From Pseudomonadota bacterium (GTDB lineage: Bacteria > Pseudomonadota > Gammaproteobacteria > Burkholderiales > Burkholderiaceae_C), in contig JAJZHS010000148.1 of NCBI GenBank assembly GCA_021798395.1, positions 1 to 6,439 on the forward strand: a stretch of 6,439 nt of DNA, written 5' to 3'. Numbering within the stretch: the first letter of the stretch is position 1; each line of letters opens with the position of its first letter. Positions 1 to 4,418 of the stretch are shown one piece after another. The notes under the pieces were generated by a model, which had not been told where the DNA came from, searched no databases, and saw only the letters and a program-made list of their open reading frames with translations. A program made the translations under genes and the position numbers.

Positions 1-130
1 ACTGATCGCGGACGATTGAGATACATTGAACCCATCGCTTGCGCGCACCCCACGCGCGTCCACGATCGCGTTGAAATGCCGTCCGCGATCAGCCTGAAAC
101 AGCCGTCCGCGATCGCTGAAATGCGCACCA
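1..130. mobile_element. Probable terminus of an IS21-like insertion sequence (partial, runs off left edge)
   Basis: No credible gene is visible here. Read on the minus strand, the stretch carries repeated 'GATCGCGGACG'-type motifs, each preceded by a 'CATTTCA/GTTTCA' block at about 24-base spacing, plus one oppositely oriented copy at 3-14. Multiple short repeats at the ends are characteristic of IS21-family elements, where they are transposase binding sites. The outer end could be near base 130, where the minus strand begins TGGTGCGC, because IS21-type ends usually begin with TG. The istA/istB genes would lie to the left of the window. I cannot see the other end or a target duplication, so the family assignment is by resemblance only. 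Confidence 0.4.
57..127. repeat. Three ~24-base tandem repeats (CGTCCRCGATC units)
   Basis: Three head-to-tail units start at 57, 80 and 104. Each begins CGTCC(A/G)CGATC and continues to a TGAAATGC-like block (TGAAATGC at 72-79 and 117-124; the middle unit has TGAAACAGC). The unit lengths are 23, 24 and about 24 bases, roughly two helical turns. A reverse copy, TGATCGCGGACG, lies at 3-14. Regular spacing close to the helical repeat suggests protein binding on one DNA face. There are no unique spacers of CRISPR type. Confidence 0.75.
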
Positions 131-144
131 ATTTCTCGCCCGCT

Positions 145-182
145 GGGCCTCGGATCCGGTCCTTTTTGACCGGTCCAGGCCC
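145..182. other. Strong bulged hairpin / inverted repeat in the intergenic boundary region
   Basis: GGGCCT (145-150) pairs with AGGCCC (177-182), GGA (152-154) with TCC (174-176), and CCGGTC (156-161) with GACCGG (168-173). This gives 15 base pairs around a CTTTTT loop, with single-base bulges at 151 and 155. A competing small hairpin, GCCC (179-182) with GGGC (188-191), would use the last bases of the large stem. No gene explains it. It could be a terminator remnant, a structured attachment region or a transcript of the mobile element. A poly-T tract is not evident directly after the stem on either strand. Confidence 0.6.
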
Positions 183-203
183 ATTTCGGGCATTTTGTGC
201 GTT

Positions 204-262
204 TAGACCGGGTGAGGCCGCGCAATGTGTCTTGCGCCGGTCTACATGGGGTCTACATGGGG
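204..262. repeat. Nested inverted repeat followed by 11-base tandem repeat
   Basis: TAGACCGG at 204-211 is a perfect inverted repeat of CCGGTCTA at 237-244. Inside it, GCGCAA (220-225) pairs with TTGCGC (232-237). The right arm runs directly into two tandem copies of TCTACATGGGG (241-251 and 252-262). The GGTCTA core therefore occurs twice in direct orientation and once inverted. Such short repeated cores next to the 3' end of a tRNA gene resemble integrase or excisionase arm-type sites. That function is inferred; the repeats themselves are certain. Confidence 0.7.
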
Positions 263-274
263 CTCTGAAATGCA

Positions 275-308
275 CAACGGCCTAGGTGCATTTGCGCCTA
301 AGCCGTTG
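275..308 (-). terminator. Hairpin downstream of tRNA-Lys, candidate (possibly bidirectional) terminator
   Basis: CAACGGCCTAGG (275-286) and CCTAAGCCGTTG (297-308) form a 12-bp stem around a 10-base loop. On the minus-strand transcript the only imperfection is a G-U wobble, so it folds best in the direction of the tRNA and operon. It begins 7 bases past the CCA end of the tRNA. The tail on that strand is only weakly T-rich (TGCATTT). On the plus strand the stem is followed by ATTTTATT, so it could also stop transcription entering from the mobile-element side. Confidence 0.5.
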
Positions 309-315
309 ATTTTAT

Positions 316-391
316 TGGTGGGTCGTGGGCGGCTCGAACGCCCGACCAACGGATTAAAAGTCCGCTGCTCTACCGACTGAGCTAACGACCC
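316..391 (-). tRNA. trnK: tRNA-Lys (anticodon UUU)
   Basis: The minus strand folds as a complete 76-base tRNA. The acceptor stem pairs GGGTCGT (5' end at 391) with ACGACCC. The D-loop has AGCTCAGTCGGTAGAGC, and the anticodon arm is GCGGA-CTTTTAA-TCCGT with anticodon TTT. The T-arm has GTTCGAGC, and there is an encoded CCA (316-318) after discriminator A. The anticodon decodes AAA/AAG lysine codons. tRNA-Lys(UUU) normally carries t6A-type modification at A37 and a thiolated U34, and it sits 35 bases after tcdA, whose product cyclises t6A. Its 3' side faces the repeat-rich presumed mobile-element boundary, and tRNA 3' ends are common integration sites. Confidence 0.97.
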
Positions 392-401
392 CAAACAGGC
401 A

Positions 402-430
402 ATCCTAGCAAATCCGGCTCCAACCGTCAC
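402..430 (-). promoter_or_regulatory. Candidate sigma-70 promoter for tRNA-Lys
   Basis: On the minus strand, GTGACG (425-430, -35-like, 4 of 6 consensus bases) is separated by 17 bases from TAGGAT (402-407, -10-like, 4 of 6). TGC sits immediately before it as an extended -10 element. The predicted start is around 395, a few bases before the mature tRNA end at 391, and the discriminator is GC-rich as in stringently controlled stable-RNA promoters. The -35 box contains the TGA stop codon of tcdA. The tRNA may also be read through from the operon. Confidence 0.45.
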
Positions 431-1203
431 GCCGCCAGCAGCGCGTTGACGGCGACTCCGGCGGCGACCATGCCGAAGGTCGCGGTGACCATGACGCTGG
501 AGCCGTAGCCGGCGCAACTCAGGCCCTGCGGCGCGGCGTCGCAGGCCGCGTCGGCGCTGCGCCGCACCGGCTCGCGCGAGCACACGCAGCGCAGGCCGAT
601 CGGGCCGCTCCGGGCCGCGCCGTATGCGCGGCGCAGCCGATACCGCAGCTTGGCCAGCAAGGGGTCGTCGCGCGCATCGGCCAGGTCGATCACTTCGACG
701 TCCTGCGCCTGCCGCTTGCCGCCCGCGGCGCCGACCGCGACCGCGACAATGCCGCGGCGCCACGCCAGCGCCGCCAACGCGGCTTTGGCGCGCACCTGGT
801 CGCAGCAGTCGAGCACCGCGTCGATGCCCGCCGGAAGCAAGGCGTCGGCGTTGTCGGGCTCGACGAACGCTTCCTCGGCATGCACGCGGCAGCCCGGGTG
901 GATTTCGGCGATGCGCCGCGCCAGCGCCTGGACCTTGGCCATTCCCAGGGTCGAATCGAGCGCCTGGATCTGGCGGTTGATGTTCGATTCGGCGACGTGG
1001 TCGAGGTCGATCAGCGTCAGCGCGCCGACGCCGCAGCGTGCCAGCGCCTCGGCGGCCCACGAGCCGACACCGCCGACGCCGACGACGGCCAGGTGGGAGC
1101 CGGCCAGGCGCTGCGCGCCGGCCGCTCCGTAAAGGCGCCCGACGCCGCCGAAGCGGCGCGCCAGGTCGGGTTCGGGCGCCCCCGCCGGGGCCGAAGCGTT
1201 CAT
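427..1203 (-). CDS. tcdA: TcdA: tRNA threonylcarbamoyladenosine (t6A) dehydratase
   Basis: This 258-residue cytoplasmic enzyme (E. coli TcdA/CsdL is about 268) of the ThiF/MoeB/E1-like family uses ATP to convert t6A at position 37 of ANN-decoding tRNAs into cyclic t6A. The sequence shows the family entry motif RFGGVGRLYG (17-26) and the nucleotide-binding glycine loop GVGGVGSWAAEAL (42-54). The acidic DLD (66-68), NINRQ (74-78), K90 and the LDCCDQVRAK segment (131-140) follow. The C-terminal CAGYGSSVMVTATFG block (230-244) matches the family's conserved end. ATG 1203 is chosen because it directly precedes the family N-terminus and lies 7 bases after the transporter stop. The ribosome-binding site is weak and lies within a perfect inverted repeat. 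It is the last protein gene of the operon. In E. coli, TcdA works with the CsdA/CsdE sulfur relay, which is not seen here. Confidence 0.93.
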   Translation of the reverse strand: MNASAPAGAPEPDLARRFGGVGRLYGAAGAQRLAGSHLAVVGVGGVGSWAAEALARCGVGALTLIDLDHVAESNINRQIQALDSTLGMAKVQALARRIAEIHPGCRVHAEEAFVEPDNADALLPAGIDAVLDCCDQVRAKAALAALAWRRGIVAVAVGAAGGKRQAQDVEVIDLADARDDPLLAKLRYRLRRAYGAARSGPIGLRCVCSREPVRRSADAACDAAPQGLSCAGYGSSVMVTATFGMVAAGVAVNALLAA

Positions 1204-1220
1204 CGCCGCTTCAAGCGGCG
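1204..1220 (-). promoter_or_regulatory. Perfect inverted repeat at the transporter stop / tcdA start
   Basis: On the minus strand CGCCGCTTGAAGCGGCG is an 8-base perfect inverted repeat around one central base, ending immediately before the tcdA ATG. In practice it would form a 6-7 bp hairpin with a tiny loop. It covers the last codons and TGA stop of the upstream transporter and the only purine-rich (GAAGCGG) candidate ribosome-binding site of tcdA. It could therefore make tcdA translation depend on ribosomes arriving from upstream. That role is inference. Confidence 0.45.
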
Positions 1221-2329
1221 CGTTCCAGACGCCAGGCCTGGAAGCGCACTCCGATGACCCCGCCGGCGATGATTCCGCCCAGCGCCAACGCGCTGTCGGG
1301 CGACAGCGTCGACACCCCGGTGATGCCCTGGCCGATGGTGCAGCCCAGCGCGGTGACCCCGCCCACGCCCATCAACAGCCCACCGATCAGATGGTTCGCG
1401 GTGTCCTGCACGCCGGTGAATCCCTCCCAGCGGAAGCGTCCGCTGGCCAGCGCGTGCAGCGCCGCGCCGGCGATCACGCCGAAGACCGAAACGATGCCGA
1501 TGGTCAGCACGTTGCTCGCATCGCTGAACATCAGCAGCCAGAACAGCGTGTTGCCCAGCGGCGCGACGAAGGTGAACGATTCGGGATGGTTTCCGGCCGT
1601 GCCCAGGAAAGCCCGCTGCAGGGTATCCGGATCCTCGGCCAGATAGCCGAGGTGGCCCGATACCCACCACAGCGCGACGACCAGAAGCCCGATGCCGATG
1701 CCTCCGGCCAGGTTGCGCGGGCTGCGGCCGTCGCGCGTGCCCAGGCTCCACGCCGCCAGCAGCGCGCCGCCGCCGCAGCCCAGCAGCGCGCGCCACAGCG
1801 CGCGCGTGCCCAGGCCGTGGCGGGCCAGCAGCGACGGCAGGTCCTGGGTTCCGCCGAGCGCGATCGCGACGCGATCCAGGCCGTACACCCGCGGCGCCGC
1901 GACGATGCCGCGCATGGTGGCGAAGGCGCCGACGGCCAGCATCGTGAACACCACCGCGGCCTTCAGGCTGCCGCCGCCGAGCCGTACCAGGGTCTTGCTG
2001 CCGCAGCCCGAAGCCAGCACCATGCCGAAACCGAACACCAGGCCGCCGAGCACGGCCGACAGCCAGGTCAGACCGGGCGCGCTGGCGTAGATGCTGCGCG
2101 TGGGGTCGATCTGGCCGCCAAGCGCCAGCGCGTTGGTGCCGATCATCGCCGTGGCGACCGCGAGCATCCACATGCGCATGCGCGTCCAGTCGCCGAAGCT
2201 GACGATGTCGGCCACGGCGCCCATGGCGCAGAACTGGGTGCGATGCATCAGAGCGCCGAACACCATGCTGAGGGCGAAAGTGGCCCACAGCACCACGTGG
2301 GTCAGACCGACGGTGGACAGCGCAGTCAC
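1211..2329 (-). CDS. YeeE/YedE (TsuA-like) family membrane transporter, probable thiosulfate/sulfur import
   Basis: This 372-residue, very hydrophobic protein appears to have about nine or more membrane helices. It contains two related sulf_transp (DUF395) halves. Family signatures are RTQFCAMGAVAD (30-41), FGMVLASGCGSKTLVRLGGG (101-120) and NHLIGGLLMGVGGVTALGCTIGQGITG (312-338). Cys34, Cys109 and Cys330 lie in these motifs; in characterised TsuA/YeeE proteins conserved cysteines line the thiosulfate path. Substrate is inferred from the family; other sulfur species are possible. I chose GTG at 2329, 11 bases after the queC stop, because it preserves the first helix (VVLWATFALSMVFG). Met22 is the next option and would truncate it. 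The upstream ribosome-binding site is weak. No TusA-like (YeeD) partner is in the window. It sits between two tRNA-modification genes in a tight operon. Confidence 0.85.
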   Translation of the reverse strand: MTALSTVGLTHVVLWATFALSMVFGALMHRTQFCAMGAVADIVSFGDWTRMRMWMLAVATAMIGTNALALGGQIDPTRSIYASAPGLTWLSAVLGGLVFGFGMVLASGCGSKTLVRLGGGSLKAAVVFTMLAVGAFATMRGIVAAPRVYGLDRVAIALGGTQDLPSLLARHGLGTRALWRALLGCGGGALLAAWSLGTRDGRSPRNLAGGIGIGLLVVALWWVSGHLGYLAEDPDTLQRAFLGTAGNHPESFTFVAPLGNTLFWLLMFSDASNVLTIGIVSVFGVIAGAALHALASGRFRWEGFTGVQDTANHLIGGLLMGVGGVTALGCTIGQGITGVSTLSPDSALALGGIIAGGVIGVRFQAWRLERAA

Positions 2330-2340
2330 GGGTCGCCGCG

Positions 2341-3024
2341 TCAGGGTTGCTGGTAGCGCGTCGGATCGGCGACACCGGCGGCGGCGAATCCCGCGGCCCG
2401 GATGCGGCACGCGTCGCAGACGCCGCACGCCCGTCCCTGGGAGTCGGCCTGGTAGCAGCTGACGGTCATCGCGTAGTCCACGCCCAGGCGCGCCCCGGCG
2501 GCGATGATGTCGGCCTTGCTCAGCGCGATGATCGGCGCGTGGACGCGGAACGGTCGGCCCTCGACGCCGTCGCGGGTCGCCAGGTTGGCCAGCCGCTCGA
2601 AGGCCTCGACGTAGGCCGGGCGGCAGTCCGGATAGCCCGAATAGTCGACCGCGTTGGCACCGTAGAACAGGTCGTGCGCGCCCAGCGCTTCCGCCCACGA
2701 CAGCGCCAGCGCGAGCATCACGGTGTTGCGCGCCGGGACGTACGTTGCCGGGATGCCACCTTGCGCGCCGTCGGTCGGCACCTGCAGCGCGGAGTCGGTC
2801 AGCGCCGAGCCGCCGAAGCGCGCCAGGTCGAGGTCGACGATTTCGTGGCCGACGGCGCCCAGCGCCGCGGCCACCCTGACCGCGGCGTCGAGCTCGGCGC
2901 CGTGGCGCTGGCCGTAGCGCAGCGACAACGCATGACACGCGAAGCCCTGTTCGTGCGCCAGCGCCAGCACCGTGGCCGAATCCAGGCCTCCGGACAGCAG
3001 CACGACGGCGCGCTTCATGCTCAT
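2341..3024 (-). CDS. queC: QueC: 7-cyano-7-deazaguanine (preQ0) synthase
   Basis: This 227-residue cytoplasmic enzyme makes preQ0 from 7-carboxy-7-deazaguanine, ammonia and ATP, a step in queuosine synthesis for tRNA position 34. The ATP pyrophosphatase loop is SGGLDS (11-16), followed by LRYGQRH (35-41) and YVPARNTVML (95-104). The structural zinc site near the C-terminus is C190...C200-x2-C203-x2-C206 (from SCYQ and CGVCDAC). Length is typical (E. coli about 231). The ATG at 3024 overlaps the cpoB stop as ATGA, favouring translational coupling; a second ATG two codons later is an equally good family start. Neither has a clear Shine-Dalgarno. queE and queD are not in the window, so the pathway is completed elsewhere or through salvage. 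Confidence 0.96.
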   Translation of the reverse strand: MSMKRAVVLLSGGLDSATVLALAHEQGFACHALSLRYGQRHGAELDAAVRVAAALGAVGHEIVDLDLARFGGSALTDSALQVPTDGAQGGIPATYVPARNTVMLALALSWAEALGAHDLFYGANAVDYSGYPDCRPAYVEAFERLANLATRDGVEGRPFRVHAPIIALSKADIIAAGARLGVDYAMTVSCYQADSQGRACGVCDACRIRAAGFAAAGVADPTRYQQP

Positions 3025-3809
3025 TCGCGGCGCAGCTTGGCCAGGCGGTCGTGCGCGGTCTGCGCCGCCTCGGAGTGCGGGAATTGGCGCAGCAGATGCT
3101 CGAGGGTCAGCCGCGCGGCGCGCACCTGCCGCAGTTCGACCTGGCAGTTGGCCAGGCCGAGCATCGCGTCAGGCACGCGCGCGCTGTCCGCGTGGCCGGA
3201 AATCAGGGCCTCGAACACCGGAGCGGCTTCCCGGTAGCGCTGCAACGCGAACAAGGCGTTGGCCTGCCAATATTCGGCGCTGGCCAAGTAGGCGCTGGCC
3301 GGGTACTGCGCGGCGAAAGCCTTGAACTGGCTCGCCGCGGTGTCGAACTGCGAGCCCCGGAACGCCGCCATCGCCGCGTCGTAGGCGCTCTTTTCGGCCG
3401 GCTGCACCGTCACGGTCTTGCCGTCGATCTGCACGCTGACCGGCTCCAGCGGCGCGATGCGCTTCGCCAGATCCTTCTGCCCGGCTTCGACCTTGGAGAT
3501 GGACTGGTTGATCTGCTGCACCGTGGTGTCCTGCTGGCCGCGCAATTGCGCGACTTCGCCCTTGAGATGGTCGATGCGGCTGTTGAGATCGAGAAGCGAG
3601 TTGCGGATTTGCTGGATCTGCCCGGCCTGCGTTTGCTGCGCCTGCTGCATCTGCGCGAACTGGCTGCGCAATTGCAGGATCGCGCGGCGCGCGTCGTTGT
3701 CGGCGAACAGGTCGGCGTGCGCCGGCAGCATGGTGGCCAGGCCCAGGCCCAGCGTCAGAAGCGCCTGGCGCCAGGCACGCGCGGGCGTCGGATTCGGTGT
3801 CGTATTCAT
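3021..3809 (-). CDS. cpoB: CpoB (YbgF): Tol-Pal-associated periplasmic coordinator of cell division
   Basis: This 262-residue periplasmic protein (E. coli 263) links the Tol-Pal system to PBP1B-dependent septal peptidoglycan synthesis. A Sec signal peptide occupies 1-32 (WRQALLTLGLGLATMLPAHA, cut before D33). A Gln-rich coiled coil spans about 38-118 (ILQLRSQFAQMQQAQQ onward), the trimerising region in family members. A TPR-type domain follows at about 139-262, with repeats around YDAAMAAFRGSQFDTAASQF, AEYWQANALFALQRYREAAP and MLGLANCQVELRQVRAARLT. ATG 3809 overlaps the pal stop as ATGA, and its stop overlaps the queC start in the same way. A longer in-frame reading exists upstream but only shadows pal and lacks a signal peptide, so I rejected it. 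Confidence 0.95.
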   Translation of the reverse strand: MNTTPNPTPARAWRQALLTLGLGLATMLPAHADLFADNDARRAILQLRSQFAQMQQAQQTQAGQIQQIRNSLLDLNSRIDHLKGEVAQLRGQQDTTVQQINQSISKVEAGQKDLAKRIAPLEPVSVQIDGKTVTVQPAEKSAYDAAMAAFRGSQFDTAASQFKAFAAQYPASAYLASAEYWQANALFALQRYREAAPVFEALISGHADSARVPDAMLGLANCQVELRQVRAARLTLEHLLRQFPHSEAAQTAHDRLAKLRRE

Positions 3810-4375
3810 TTGTAGACGATGTCGACGCGGCGGTTCTCGGCATACGCCGCTTGGGTTTGGCCCTCGGCCTTGGGCTTTTCCTTGCCGAAGCTCACGGCCT
3901 CGAGCTGCGACGGCGGTACGCCGAGCACTTCGAGGCCCTTCATCACCGCGTCGGCGCGCCTCTGGCCGAGCGCCAGGTTGTACTCGCGGCTGCCGCGCGC
4001 GTCGGTGTTGCCCTGAAGCTGCGCGTGCGCCGTGGGATGGTCGGTCAGGTACTGGGCGTTGGCTGCCAGCACCGGGCGGTATTGGGCGTCGACCACATAG
4101 CTGTTGTAGGTGAAGTACACGCTGCGCGCGACGTCGGCGGACGGGCCGGCACCGCCGCTCGCGCCGCCGCCACCGCCACCGCCACCGACCGGGCCCAGCG
4201 GGGTGGCCTGCAGCGGGGTCACCGCGGACTCGCCCTGGCTGGACGCTCCGTCCTTGATCGCGCCGGCCGAGGCGGCGTTGCCGGCTTGCACCGGGGCCTT
4301 GTTCAGCCGCACGGACGAGCATCCGCCCAGCGCCAGCACGGCGGCGGACAGGACGAGCAGGTGGCGAGGGGTCAT
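3806..4375 (-). CDS. pal: Pal: peptidoglycan-associated outer-membrane lipoprotein
   Basis: This 189-residue lipoprotein tethers the outer membrane to peptidoglycan and binds TolB. The lipobox LGGC ends at Cys19, the expected acylated residue; Ser20 (not Asp) at +2 suggests outer-membrane sorting. A low-complexity linker contains eight consecutive glycines (64-71). The OmpA-C domain (about 86-189) starts SVYFTYNSYVV and contains GNTDARGSREYNLALGQRRA (122-141). D125 and R140 occupy the positions that contact diaminopimelate in this family. It ends NRRVDIVY-K. A GGAG ribosome-binding site lies 7 bases before ATG 4375. It follows tolB by 43 bases and overlaps cpoB by 4, the standard tol-pal order. 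Confidence 0.97.
   Translation of the reverse strand: MTPRHLLVLSAAVLALGGCSSVRLNKAPVQAGNAASAGAIKDGASSQGESAVTPLQATPLGPVGGGGGGGGASGGAGPSADVARSVYFTYNSYVVDAQYRPVLAANAQYLTDHPTAHAQLQGNTDARGSREYNLALGQRRADAVMKGLEVLGVPPSQLEAVSFGKEKPKAEGQTQAAYAENRRVDIVYK
4163..4186 (-). repeat. Glycine-codon (GGN) microsatellite in the Pal linker
   Basis: Eight consecutive glycine codons (GGT/GGC alternation) encode residues 64-71 of Pal, between the lipid anchor and the OmpA domain. On the plus strand this reads as a run of GCC/ACC triplets. Such a triplet tract can gain or lose units in frame, changing linker length without breaking the protein. Confidence 0.8.
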
Positions 4376-4382
4376 CGTCGAT

Positions 4383-4386
4383 CTCC
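4383..4386 (-). promoter_or_regulatory. Ribosome-binding site of pal (GGAG)
   Basis: GGAG on the minus strand lies 7 bases upstream of the pal ATG. It is the clearest Shine-Dalgarno in the cluster and fixes the pal start. It sits in a small CTCCGGAG palindrome, just downstream of the intercistronic hairpin. Confidence 0.8.
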
Positions 4387-4392
4387 GGAGGC

Positions 4393-4408
4393 GGCCCGAC
4401 TGCGGGCC
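4393..4408 (-). other. Perfect hairpin in the tolB-pal intercistronic gap
   Basis: GGCCCG-CAGT-CGGGCC on the minus strand is a perfect 6-bp GC stem with a 4-base loop, 10 bases after the tolB stop codon and 6 bases before the pal ribosome-binding site. No T-tract follows, so it is unlikely to be a full terminator. It may stabilise the processed pal end of the message or reduce read-through, which would fit Pal being needed in higher amounts than TolB. Confidence 0.6.
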
Positions 4409-4418
4409 ATGAAACAGG

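Noticed and set aside
57..127. Possible CRISPR array
   Set aside because: The repeats are about 24 bases head-to-tail with no unique spacers of constant length and only three units.
16..285. 89-residue plus-strand open frame across the repeat region
   Set aside because: It is built from the tandem and inverted repeats, has no family resemblance and no convincing ribosome-binding site, and runs into the terminator hairpin.
242..1060. 272-residue minus-strand frame covering the tRNA and most of tcdA
   Set aside because: Arginine-rich shadow of tcdA in another frame; its C-terminal part is simply the translated tRNA gene.
1200..2375. 391-residue minus-strand frame over the transporter
   Set aside because: An Arg/His-rich out-of-frame shadow. 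The 1211-2329 frame carries the YeeE/YedE motifs.
2330..2938. Upstream in-frame extension of the transporter to 575 residues
   Set aside because: The extension is an out-of-frame reading of queC with low-complexity Arg/Gly/Pro content; the first helix fits the GTG at 2329.
4079..4120. Loss of the acidic residue in Pal (VYFTYNSY instead of VYFDFDS)
   Set aside because: This position varies in functional Pal proteins (Haemophilus P6 has VYFGFDK), and D125 and R140 are retained.
3810..4322. Extended 433-residue form of CpoB
   Set aside because: The extra N-terminus overlaps pal in another frame and would bury the signal peptide; ATG 3809 gives the family length.
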